This document shows, in pieces, positions 6,646 through 13,536 of a stretch of 14,507 bases of DNA. The position numbers and the translations under genes were made by a program. This DNA comes from Archaeoglobus sp. (lineage in GTDB: Archaea > Halobacteriota > Archaeoglobi > Archaeoglobales > Archaeoglobaceae). How positions within the stretch are numbered: position 1 is the stretch's first letter; every line of letters begins with the position of its first letter. The stretch covers positions 1-14,507 of the forward strand of contig QNXS01000013.1 of NCBI GenBank assembly GCA_003978865.1, in the 5' to 3' direction. The notes beneath the pieces were generated by a model, which was not told the origin of the DNA, made no database searches, and saw only the letters and a list, made by a program, of their open reading frames with translations.

Positions 6646-7446
6646 TCACCTTTTAGAGTTGAGTGAACTCAAAGCAGAATAGACTTTCCTGTAAGCTTCA
6701 GGAAGGCTGATGCCTTCTTCATTAGCTATTACTTTCACGTCTTCGAATTCAGGCTTCAAGTTAACTCCCGATAATTTAACTCTAACATTGTATTCTCTGC
6801 TTAGTTTTACTTTTAAAATTTCTATCTTTCTCGGTGATTTCAACCTTCTTACCGGAATTATTCTGACACCTATACTTCCAGTCTCCCTCATAACAGCGTT
6901 TGCAACTCTTTCCGCATCTTTCGAGTTTGCTATGACCCTCAAAACAAAGCTTGGACGCCCTTTCTTTCCTGTTGCGGGAATTAGTTCAACATCCAGTGCT
7001 GTATTCAGCAATTTTTCGACTGCATAGGCAATAACCTCTCCACTCACATCATCAACTTTTGTTTCAACTATTACTACTCTGTCTTCCTCTCCAGCCAATC
7101 CGAGAACTGCCGTAACTCTTCCAAAGGTAAAGACCTTATCCACCTGTATTGGAATATCCAGTTCTCCTTTAACGAAATCTGCCAAAATTTTGATTGATTC
7201 TTCGTCATTCGACGAATTCTCGTCCATAATTACTTTAATTCTTGAATTTTCGAAGAACTTGGCAAGTTTTGCTTTTACGGGAATGGGTGTTGAATAGATG
7301 TGATATCCGATTCTGCATATCTCGGAAAGTATCATGCGTGGATTGTTGTATTCAGGTAGTCCAAGATAACCCGAAACCTCTTTTAAACACTGAAACAGCT
7401 CTTTAAAGCAAACACCTTCCGATACATCGAGAAACAGTATCTTCAC
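6646..7446 (-). CDS. short LarC-like protein (nickel-pincer cofactor cyclometallase family)
   Basis: The C-terminal half (about residues 122-255) matches LarC, the CTP-dependent enzyme that inserts nickel into the pincer cofactor of lactate racemase and related enzymes. Visible motifs are VETKVDDVSGE (127-137), KKGRPSFVL (161-169) and RETGSIGVR (187-195), followed by a KLSGVNLKPEFEDV stretch and a final helix. The N terminus starts like LarC (MKILFLDV), but only about 120 residues precede the conserved half. Full-length LarC is around 400 residues. I do not see the His-rich HFHEVG-like segment of the N-terminal domain. It may be a reduced relative with a changed role. The GTG at 7446 is the only plausible start. 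It lies 6 bases upstream of radB in an apparent operon; the link between the two genes is unclear. Confidence 0.75.
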   Translation of the reverse strand: MKILFLDVSEGVCFKELFQCLKEVSGYLGLPEYNNPRMILSEICRIGYHIYSTPIPVKAKLAKFFENSRIKVIMDENSSNDEESIKILADFVKGELDIPIQVDKVFTFGRVTAVLGLAGEEDRVVIVETKVDDVSGEVIAYAVEKLLNTALDVELIPATGKKGRPSFVLRVIANSKDAERVANAVMRETGSIGVRIIPVRRLKSPRKIEILKVKLSREYNVRVKLSGVNLKPEFEDVKVIANEEGISLPEAYRKVYSALSSLNSKR

Positions 7447-7508
7447 TGTATAAAGTTATTCGTCTGGTTTTTTTGTTTTTCTGCTTTTGTGGTATCAACT
7501 TTAAATTC

Positions 7509-7546
7509 TACAGGTTTCGCTCTAAGACGATTTAAGTAAACCTGTA
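7509..7546. promoter_or_regulatory. 9+9 inverted repeat in the divergent larC/mtaD promoter region
   Basis: TACAGGTTT (7509-7517) and AAACCTGTA (7538-7546) form a perfect inverted repeat with a 20-base spacer. It lies in the 189-base region between the divergent larC-like and MtaD-type genes. Half-site centres are about 29 bases apart, near three helical turns, so a dimeric regulator bound to one face of the DNA is possible; a hairpin in RNA is the other reading. No known operator is recognised. The region also holds AT-rich TATA-like elements (about 7499-7507 and 7566-7574) that could drive either gene. Confidence 0.5.
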
Positions 7547-7635
7547 AAAAACAAAAAACAAGTACCTTAAAAAGTACATTCTACTTTGCGGGAAATAACA
7601 AAAAAAAGAAAAATTAACAGTCAACTCATTGCAGT

Positions 7636-8901
7636 ATGGAAAGAGTTGTCATAACTGGTGGCACGTGCTTAGTAAGAGGTACTTTCATCAAAGCGGATAT
7701 ACTGATAGAAGATGGCATAATAAAAGACATAACAAAAATGATATCCAAGGTATTAAAGGAAGATGCAGAAGTTCTGAACGCTGAAAGGTGTCTTGTAGTC
7801 CCTGCTTTCTTTAACGCACATACCCATGTAGCAATGACTCTTCTAAGGTGTGCTGTTGAGGATGTTCCTCTTATGGACTGGCTCAGGGAAGTGTGGAGAG
7901 CGGAAAGCAGGATGAATGAAAAAGACGTTTACACCGGAGCAATGTTGGGAATTGCCGAGATGATTAAATCGGGAATTGCCTGTTTTTCGGATCAGTACCT
8001 TCACATGGATGGAGTTGCTAAAGCGGTTGAGGAAAGCGGAATAAGGGCTGTTCTGGGTTACGGAATGATAGATATGGATGATGAAGAAAAGAGAAAGAAA
8101 GAGTTAAAGGAGACAGTAAGATTTGTTGAAAAGTGGAAAAATAAACAGAGGATAACCTTAACAGTAGATCCTCACTCACCCTACACGTGTTCTGAGGAAC
8201 TTCTTGTAGAATCAATAAAACTATCCCAGAAGTACAATCTTCCCCTGCATATACATGTAGCAGAGACAAAAGATGAAGTCAGGATGGTTAAAGAGAGAAC
8301 TGGGAAAACCCCTGTAAAATACTTGAATGATCTGGGATTTTTTAGTCAAAAAGTCATTGCCGCACACTGCGTATGGGTTGATGATGAAGAGCTGACAATC
8401 CTTGCCAAAAACGGTGTAAGTGTGGCGCACTGTCCCGTGAGCAATATGAAACTCGGTTCTGGAATTGCAAGGATAGCAGAGATGGTTGATGCGGGAGTTA
8501 ATGTGTGCCTCGGTACTGATGGTGCCGCAAGCAACAACAGTCTCAGTATCATTGGGGAAATGAAGTTCGCCGCTCTACTGCAGAAACTCAGAAATGTGAA
8601 GATAGTTAGGGCTGAAGAAGTTTTTAAAATGGCTACGAAGAACGGGTATATGGCTTACGGGCTTAGAGGAGGGGAGCTGGAGGAAGGATATCTTGCTGAC
8701 ATAACAATTCTAAGAAAGGGATTGAGTTACACACCGCTCTACAATCCTTTCTACAGTATAGTTTATTCATCCTATGGGTTCGAGGTGAGAGACCTGATAG
8801 TTGATGGAAAAGTTTTGATGAAGAACTGCGATCTCATGACTGTGGATGAAGAACGGTTAATGGATGAGGCAGAGAGAAGAGGTTTCGATCTAATTCTCTA
8901 A
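7636..8901 (+). CDS. mtaD: S-adenosylhomocysteine/5'-methylthioadenosine (5'-deoxyadenosine) deaminase, MtaD/DadD type
   Basis: This is a cytosolic amidohydrolase of 421 residues that removes the amino group of adenosine-type by-products of SAM enzymes: S-adenosylhomocysteine, 5'-methylthioadenosine and, in methanogens, 5'-deoxyadenosine. Metal and catalytic residues are visible: H62 and H64 in NAHTHVAMTL, H205/H207 and E210 in LPLHIHVAETKDEV, H244 in AAHCVWVDDEEL, and D295 in LGTDGAASNNSLS. DPHSPYTCS (178-186) is also typical of this family. The start ATG 7636 has no Shine-Dalgarno sequence and is probably leaderless or short-leadered. The nearby MetE and ThyX genes share the methyl and SAM theme, but they are in a separate transcription unit. 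Preference among the three substrates cannot be told from the sequence; other TrzN/SsnA-like amidohydrolases are a weaker alternative. Confidence 0.88.
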   Translation: MERVVITGGTCLVRGTFIKADILIEDGIIKDITKMISKVLKEDAEVLNAERCLVVPAFFNAHTHVAMTLLRCAVEDVPLMDWLREVWRAESRMNEKDVYTGAMLGIAEMIKSGIACFSDQYLHMDGVAKAVEESGIRAVLGYGMIDMDDEEKRKKELKETVRFVEKWKNKQRITLTVDPHSPYTCSEELLVESIKLSQKYNLPLHIHVAETKDEVRMVKERTGKTPVKYLNDLGFFSQKVIAAHCVWVDDEELTILAKNGVSVAHCPVSNMKLGSGIARIAEMVDAGVNVCLGTDGAASNNSLSIIGEMKFAALLQKLRNVKIVRAEEVFKMATKNGYMAYGLRGGELEEGYLADITILRKGLSYTPLYNPFYSIVYSSYGFEVRDLIVDGKVLMKNCDLMTVDEERLMDEAERRGFDLIL

Positions 8902-8925
8902 CTGCTTAATTTAACTATATATTAT

Positions 8926-8960
8926 ATTTTGTTTATATGTTTTATTTATATTTATTTTTA
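8926..8960 (+). terminator. T-rich stretch after mtaD
   Basis: A series of short T-runs (TTTTG, TTTTA, TTTA, TTTTTA) follows the mtaD stop codon by about 25 bases. This is the usual form of an archaeal U-rich terminator, with no hairpin needed. Confidence 0.35.
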
Positions 8961-8979
8961 TCGCATGTTAACCCAATTC

Positions 8980-9007
8980 GCAGTAAGAATACTGCAATTT
9001 TTATTTA
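8980..9007 (+). terminator. hairpin followed by T-run between mtaD and the KH gene
   Basis: GCAGTA, loop AGAA and TACTGC (8980-8995) form a perfect 6-base-pair stem, followed at once by AATTTTTATTT. This resembles a bacterial-style intrinsic terminator for read-through from mtaD. It is also only about 20 bases upstream of the TATA-like box of the KH gene, so it could instead be a dyad regulatory site. Confidence 0.35.
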
Positions 9008-9014
9008 TTTATCA

Positions 9015-9023
9015 TTATAAAAT
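9015..9023 (+). promoter_or_regulatory. TATA-like box of the KH-protein gene
   Basis: TTATAAAAT lies about 49 bases before ATG 9068. Transcription starting about 27 bases downstream of its centre would give a leader of about 22 bases. Assigned by eye. Confidence 0.35.
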
Positions 9024-9067
9024 TATTTGCCAAAACATTAAAATCTATCCTTATCGTATTGCAAGAC

Positions 9068-9604
9068 ATGCAGAGCGAGCTCAGAGTTCCAGATGACAGA
9101 ATCGGAGTAATAGTTGGCAAGGATGGCAGGGTAAAAAATTACATAGAGGAAAAAACAGGATGCAAAGTTAACGTTAAGCCTTATGGGGTTGTTGAGATAA
9201 TATGTGAGGACGCTGTCAACTTTCTGAAAGCAAGGGATGTTATCAATGCCATAGCTCATGGTTTCAGTCCAGAAGCAGCAATGAAGCTTCTTGAGGGATT
9301 TAAAGTTCTGGAAATTATAGATCTCAGCGACTATGTTGGTGACAGTGCTATACACAGAATAAAAGGCAGAATAATAGGTAAAAATGGAAAAATGAAAAGA
9401 ACTTTAGAAGATATGCTTGGAGTCAACGTCTCGATTTACGGTAAAAAAGTGGCAATTATTGGTGAACCTGATGTTGTAAACGTTGCAAGGGATGCAATCT
9501 TAATGCTTGTTGAAGGTTCTCAGCATAAAACTGTTCAGAGATTTATTGAAAACAGAAGAAGAGAACTAAGATTAAGAGAACTTGACTGGCAGGATTTACT
9601 CTAA
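9068..9604 (+). CDS. archaeal Dim2/Pno1-like KH-domain RNA-binding protein
   Basis: This 178-residue protein has two KH domains, matching archaeal Dim2 (the homologue of eukaryotic Pno1/Dim2), which binds the 3' part of 16S rRNA and acts in small-subunit maturation. The first KH loop is GKDG at residues 17-20 in GVIVGKDGRVKNYIEE. The second is GKNG at 104-107 in GRIIGKNGKMKRTLEDMLG. The closing segment VEGSQHKTVQRFIENRRREL (148-167) is characteristic of the Pno1/Dim2 group and separates it from other KH proteins. ATG 9068 gives the natural N terminus; a TTG at 9059 would add three residues. In many archaea this gene sits near rio1 or aIF1A, which are not seen here. Its stop is only 3 bases from the end of the convergent FtsZ-like gene. 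Confidence 0.88.
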   Translation: MQSELRVPDDRIGVIVGKDGRVKNYIEEKTGCKVNVKPYGVVEIICEDAVNFLKARDVINAIAHGFSPEAAMKLLEGFKVLEIIDLSDYVGDSAIHRIKGRIIGKNGKMKRTLEDMLGVNVSIYGKKVAIIGEPDVVNVARDAILMLVEGSQHKTVQRFIENRRRELRLRELDWQDLL

Positions 9605-9607
9605 GAT

Positions 9608-10540
9608 TTAAAACCTCAGCCGGGTAACTCCAGAGTACAGCAGAACGACTGAAAAATCCCTAGTTTTGCATGGATAGTCTCCATATCTGATTTCCATCTC
9701 CGGAGACAAACTTTCAAGAATTGATATGCATGAAAATATACCATCCATCGTTATTTCCTCTGGGTCTCCAGAAAATACGAAAAGTGCACTTTTTGCAGAC
9801 TTCTCATCTATACCTATGCTTAGATTTTCATGAGCCTCCTTCAACATATCCACCATTCTCTGAGCCCTCACACCCTTTATATGGTATTTCTTTCTCATAA
9901 ACAGTCTTTTTAATACAGGATGCGGGAGCTTTCTGCTTGCATAACCTATTGCCGATATCCCCGACTTCATTAGGGAGTTAAAAACGTCCGAAGTGTCAAC
10001 AACAACTTCTCCAGTTCTGCCTTTTTTTATATCTACTTCTCCAACAAGGGAAATCAGATTCATGGATTTTACAATTTTCTCTTCAATGTTTTCATCTTCC
10101 TGAAATAGGACGAGGATGTCAACTTTTCTTCTAAACTCCTTTATCCTTCTTCTTATTTCTGCAATTTCGCCCCCTATTGTAAGGGTTGTTAGACCTATTA
10201 TTGGATCTTCCATGCATTCCCTTATTTTCTCAGCAAGTTCCATTCCAAGAAAGTAGCTAAAGTCATCGTTAAGAGTGGAGATTATAAGGCTACCTTCAAA
10301 TATTTCCGGCTTTTCCATTATTGAATTTACTATTCCCCCCACATCAGCTCCAGCTCTGGGAACAGCTATATGAAACCTGTCTTTCTCAGGTATCCCCTTT
10401 AAGTTTGTAAGTACCTCTATCTCGTTTGCAATAGCGTAACACTTAAACAGTTTCACTCTATTTACTCTTGCACCTTTCTTAGCTATCCAGTCAGCTATTA
10501 AACTACCTCTCGTTCCTGAGCCCACAGTAAGCAATCTCAC
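9608..10540 (-). CDS. diverged FtsZ/tubulin-like protein
   Basis: This 310-residue protein has the layout of FtsZ but is far from canonical. The N terminus LLTVGSGTRGSLIADWI (3-19) aligns with the first glycine loop. SLIISTLNDDFSYFLGMEL (84-102) aligns with the strand carrying the GGGTGTG signature, but the glycines are gone. VVVDTSDVFNSLMKSGISAI (179-198) aligns with the T7 region and keeps two aspartates (D182, D185). The C-terminal half has SALFVFSGDPEEITMDGIF (251-269) and EIRYGDYP, typical of the FtsZ C-terminal domain. The order and spacing support homology; GTPase activity is doubtful. Division, membrane or scaffold roles are possible. GTG 10540 is supported by a TATA box 27 bases upstream. 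It follows argC with an 84-base gap and its own promoter. Confidence 0.72.
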   Translation of the reverse strand: MRLLTVGSGTRGSLIADWIAKKGARVNRVKLFKCYAIANEIEVLTNLKGIPEKDRFHIAVPRAGADVGGIVNSIMEKPEIFEGSLIISTLNDDFSYFLGMELAEKIRECMEDPIIGLTTLTIGGEIAEIRRRIKEFRRKVDILVLFQEDENIEEKIVKSMNLISLVGEVDIKKGRTGEVVVDTSDVFNSLMKSGISAIGYASRKLPHPVLKRLFMRKKYHIKGVRAQRMVDMLKEAHENLSIGIDEKSAKSALFVFSGDPEEITMDGIFSCISILESLSPEMEIRYGDYPCKTRDFSVVLLYSGVTRLRF

Positions 10541-10562
10541 GAAACAAAGTTTTGGTTGTTTG

Positions 10563-10571
10563 TATTAAAAG
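10563..10571 (-). promoter_or_regulatory. TATA-like box of the FtsZ-like gene
   Basis: On the minus strand this reads CTTTTAATA. Its centre is 27 bases from the GTG at 10540, the spacing expected for a leaderless archaeal transcript starting at the start codon. This supports both the start choice and transcription separate from argC. Confidence 0.45.
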
Positions 10572-10611
10572 GTTGTTAAAGTTTTACCGATAAACAGTCC
10601 AGTGCATAATT

Positions 10612-10624
10612 CAAAAAATAAAAA
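10612..10624 (-). terminator. T-run terminator of argC
   Basis: On the minus strand the argC stop codon TAG runs directly into TTTTTATTTTTT. Two long U-runs immediately after a coding region are typical archaeal termination signals and would isolate argC from the FtsZ-like gene. Confidence 0.5.
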
Positions 10625-11611
10625 CTATGGAAAGAGGGGGGGTGTCAACAAACCTTCTGTCTCATCGAATCCGAGCATGAGGTTCATATTCTGAACTGCT
10701 TGTCCGCTTGCACCTTTAACAAGGTTGTCTATTGCAGACGTTACAACAACTCTTCTCTCACTGTCCACAAATACTGCAAGGTCACAGAAGTTACTCCCCC
10801 TAACCCAGTTAAGTCTAACTGTTTTTTGCAACCTGACAAATGGCTTTTCTCTGTAAAATTTCCTGTACATGCTTATTATTTCTTCAAGCTCAATGCAATC
10901 GTTCAAAATTATGTGAGCTGTAGTCAGTATTCCCCTCGAACCCGGATAAACTTGGGGGGTAAAGCTAACCCTACATTTCAATTCCTGAATCATTTCATGG
11001 ACGTGCCTGTGCTCTGTAACTTTGTATGGAATAACAGATTCATGCAGATTTGGATAATGTGTAAATTCAGTTGGTTTAGCTCCAGCTCCTGTTATCCCGC
11101 TCTTGGAATCAAATACTATCCTCTCAACAAAACCTTTGCTGGCAAGCGGATAGGCAGCAAGTATGCATCCTGTCGGATAGCATCCCGGATTTGCAACAAC
11201 ACTCGCTTTTTTTATTTCCTCCCCGTGAATTTCTGGCAATCCATAAACAGCGTTTAAATATCCGGTGTGCTTTCCATAAACCCTTTCATAAACTTCTTTT
11301 GGCAGTCTGTAATCAGCAGACAGATCAATAACCTTAAGCCCAATTTCCAGCAGACGGGGAACGTACTTCATGGCTTCTCCATGGGGAACTGCTGTAAAAA
11401 CAACGTTGCAATCCTCAAGATTTTTTAATTCTGGAGAAACAAACTTCAAATCATAGAACCCTGCAAGAAACGGATGGACATCCTCAATTTTTTTTCCTTC
11501 GTGTTTTCTTGATGTTACTGAGATTACTTCTACTTTCCTGTGCATGCTCAGAATTCTGAGAAGTTCTGAACCGGTATATCCGCTCCCACCGATTATCCCC
11601 ACTTTATACAT
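10625..11611 (-). CDS. argC: N-acetyl-gamma-glutamyl-phosphate reductase
   Basis: ArgC catalyses the third step of arginine biosynthesis: NADPH-dependent reduction of N-acetylglutamyl phosphate to the semialdehyde, in the cytosol. The 328-residue length is normal. The N-terminal nucleotide-binding loop is GIIGGSGYTGSELLRIL (5-21). The catalytic cysteine is in VANPGCYPTGCILAAYPL. VTEHRHVHEMIQEL and LVKGASGQAVQNMNLMLG are the typical later motifs. ATG 11611 gives the standard N terminus (MYKVGIIGG). I see no LysW-type feature near it, so I cannot say whether the gene also serves a LysW-dependent lysine route, as some archaeal relatives do. It is divergent from bioY with 88 bases between start codons, and ends in a strong T-run. 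Confidence 0.95.
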   Translation of the reverse strand: MYKVGIIGGSGYTGSELLRILSMHRKVEVISVTSRKHEGKKIEDVHPFLAGFYDLKFVSPELKNLEDCNVVFTAVPHGEAMKYVPRLLEIGLKVIDLSADYRLPKEVYERVYGKHTGYLNAVYGLPEIHGEEIKKASVVANPGCYPTGCILAAYPLASKGFVERIVFDSKSGITGAGAKPTEFTHYPNLHESVIPYKVTEHRHVHEMIQELKCRVSFTPQVYPGSRGILTTAHIILNDCIELEEIISMYRKFYREKPFVRLQKTVRLNWVRGSNFCDLAVFVDSERRVVVTSAIDNLVKGASGQAVQNMNLMLGFDETEGLLTPPLFP

Positions 11612-11662
11612 GCGAAGAATTTAATCTACGCATTATTTGATTTTTGGTCATCAAAACCCAAA

Positions 11663-11692
11663 CAGTAAACCTTTTGAAATTATAGTTTACTG
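11663..11692 (+). promoter_or_regulatory. BirA-like biotin operator upstream of bioY
   Basis: CAGTAAAC (11663-11670) and GTTTACTG (11685-11692) form a perfect inverted repeat with a 14-base spacer, ending 7 bases before the bioY ATG. The known BirA operator has half-sites like TTGTAAACC and GGTTTACAA with a 14-16 base spacer; here the core GTAAACC and GTTTAC are present. The spacer holds a TATA-like AAATTATA (11677-11684), so a bound repressor would block the promoter. The repressor gene itself (birA with a DNA-binding domain) is not in the window. Confidence 0.7.
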
Positions 11693-11699
11693 CTACTAC

Positions 11700-12326
11700 A
11701 TGGATGGAAAAAGTATGCTCAGACTCAGCCTGTCGGTGGTTCTTGCATCGGTAACAGCTGTGAGCGCACAGCTAAAGTTTAACATCGGTCCCGTACCTTA
11801 TACAATGCAAAACTTTGGAATTGTACTGTCGGGCTTAGTGCTCGGAAAGTACGGGGCTTTAGCTCAGATAATCTATCTCGGAATGATAGCTTCCGGTATA
11901 CCAGCAGCAAGTGGATTTAAGGGCGGACTCGGAGTACTGTTTAGCTTTACAGCTGGATATCTATGGGCGTTCCCGATTGCAGCTTTTCTTGTCGGTGCTG
12001 CAAGAGATAAAATCTGGAAAAAAAGGACTGGTAAAGAGCTATTTCTTCTATGGCTTTCGAGCTGTTTTGCTGTTTTACCAGTTTACATTCTTGGATTCTA
12101 CGTGTTCTACAAGTTTGCAACCGGTAGCAAAATCTCTCCACTGTTAATAAGGTACTGCAAAGCTGTGGAAAGCAGGTTTGGTTTAAGGTTATCAACTTTC
12201 TGGATGATATTCCTCGCATCGGTGGCAATATTCATACCTCAAGACTTTTTCATGGATCACGTTCTTGCAGTTCTCACATTTGCATACGTCGACAGACTTA
12301 TGAGAGAAAGAGGAATTGAACTTTAA
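11700..12326 (+). CDS. bioY: biotin-binding substrate component of an ECF transporter, BioY
   Basis: BioY is the small membrane protein that captures biotin for uptake through an energy-coupling factor module. The protein has 208 residues, with about six hydrophobic segments. Family features are IGPVPYTMQNFGIVLSGLVLG (29-49; compare VPxTLQ in BioY), YGALAQIIYLGMIASGIP (51-68), FTAGYLWAFPIAAFL (83-97) and FIPQDFFMDHVLAVLTF (178-194; compare the conserved P-x-D/K helix). ATG 11700 is preferred over an upstream TTG in frame at 11637, which would place the operator inside the gene. ATG 11715 is possible if transcription starts just after the spacer TATA. It is the first gene of a bioY-EcfA-EcfT cluster, 22 bases before the ATPase gene, and probably under BirA control. 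Confidence 0.92.
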   Translation: MDGKSMLRLSLSVVLASVTAVSAQLKFNIGPVPYTMQNFGIVLSGLVLGKYGALAQIIYLGMIASGIPAASGFKGGLGVLFSFTAGYLWAFPIAAFLVGAARDKIWKKRTGKELFLLWLSSCFAVLPVYILGFYVFYKFATGSKISPLLIRYCKAVESRFGLRLSTFWMIFLASVAIFIPQDFFMDHVLAVLTFAYVDRLMRERGIEL

Positions 12327-12348
12327 AAATTTTAAAGTATATTGAAAA

Positions 12349-13536
12349 ATGATAGAAATTGAAGCAACCTACACGTATCCTACTGGAATAAAACTAAGGT
12401 TTGAATTCAGGGCTCGTGAGGGAGAAAAAGTATTCATTAGTGGAAGGACTGGATGCGGAAAATCAACTCTGCTGAGAATTCTTAACGGCTTAATTCCGGA
12501 TCTCTATGGCGGGAAGCTTGAAGGCAAAGTTAGAGTTTTCGGTAGGGCGGGCAACAATAGAGACGTTTTTCTTGTCACACAGCATCCAGAAGAACAGATA
12601 GTCTGTGAGCGTGTTATTGAGGAGGTAGCTTTTTCATTAGTTCAGAGGGGATGGGAATGGAAGGACGCAAGAAATTATGCTGAAGAAGTGCTTGCCAGCT
12701 TTGGAGTTGAAAACCTTGCCAAAAGAAGGACTTCAGAGCTGTCAGATGGGGAAAAACAGGCGGTAATAGTTTGCAGTGCTCTTGCAACAAACTGTCTGTG
12801 TCTGGCATTTGACGAGCCTTTCTCACACCTCCATCCAAAACTTGCCAAAAAAATTGTAAAAAAGATTCTTAAGGATAATAGAACTGTAATACTTTCAGAA
12901 CACAGAATCGAGTTATCCGAAGGATTCAAAATTTTTGAGATTGAACCGTGTCCTGATACTGCAAAATTGGAAGTTGAATCCGGAGAATATGGAAAAACCT
13001 TGATCACAGCAAAAAATGCAAATGTTTATAGGGGTAAAAAACTTATATTAAAAGGAATCAATTTTAAAATTAAAGAGGGGGAAAGTCTGGCACTGACAGG
13101 AGTTAATGGATCCGGAAAAACTACACTTCTCAGAGCGTTAGCTGGATTGGAGAGAAGCAGAGGAATTGAAATAAGGGGCAAGGTGAGGATGGCTTTTCAG
13201 TATCCCGGATATACGCTAAATTCAAACATTGTGAGAAATGAAGTTTCGATGGATATGCTGAGAAAGTTCAAATTGGATAGGCTTTCTGACAGGCATCCGC
13301 ACTCCCTGAGTGGTGGGGAGAAGAGGATACTCTCAGCTTTGAAGGCTTTTGGTGGCAAGATTGTTTTGCTCGATGAGCCAACAGCCGGACTTGACAAAAA
13401 TCTGAGACAGACTTTAATCTCAAAATTTGTGCATCTTGCCAGAATCGAGAAAAAGGCGCTTGTAATTGCGACTCACGATGAGGATGTAGCTGATATGTGT
13501 GATAGAAGACTGGAGCTTGAAAACCATGCAGAGTAA
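12349..13536 (+). CDS. fused double ATPase of the biotin ECF transporter (EcfA-EcfA')
   Basis: This 395-residue protein carries two ABC ATPase domains in one chain and would energise biotin uptake with BioY and EcfT at the inner face of the membrane. Domain 1: Walker A SGRTGCGKST (31-40), Q-loop TQHPEEQ (77-83), signature LSDGEK (131-136), Walker B CLAFDEP (151-157), H-loop His185. Domain 2: Walker A TGVNGSGKTT (250-259), Q-loop FQYP (283-286), signature LSGGEK (320-325), Walker B IVLLDEP (338-344), H-loop His376. The first signature has Asp for the second residue after Ser, a mild departure from LSGGE. Domain order matches the separate EcfA1/EcfA2 pair, here fused. No Shine-Dalgarno is visible before ATG 12349; expression probably comes from the bioY promoter. 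The 3' end overlaps ecfT by 11 bases. Confidence 0.92.
   Translation: MIEIEATYTYPTGIKLRFEFRAREGEKVFISGRTGCGKSTLLRILNGLIPDLYGGKLEGKVRVFGRAGNNRDVFLVTQHPEEQIVCERVIEEVAFSLVQRGWEWKDARNYAEEVLASFGVENLAKRRTSELSDGEKQAVIVCSALATNCLCLAFDEPFSHLHPKLAKKIVKKILKDNRTVILSEHRIELSEGFKIFEIEPCPDTAKLEVESGEYGKTLITAKNANVYRGKKLILKGINFKIKEGESLALTGVNGSGKTTLLRALAGLERSRGIEIRGKVRMAFQYPGYTLNSNIVRNEVSMDMLRKFKLDRLSDRHPHSLSGGEKRILSALKAFGGKIVLLDEPTAGLDKNLRQTLISKFVHLARIEKKALVIATHDEDVADMCDRRLELENHAE

Noticed and set aside
11637..11699. TTG 11637 as the start of bioY
   Set aside because: The extra 21 residues have no BioY character and would put the operator and TATA-like box inside the gene.
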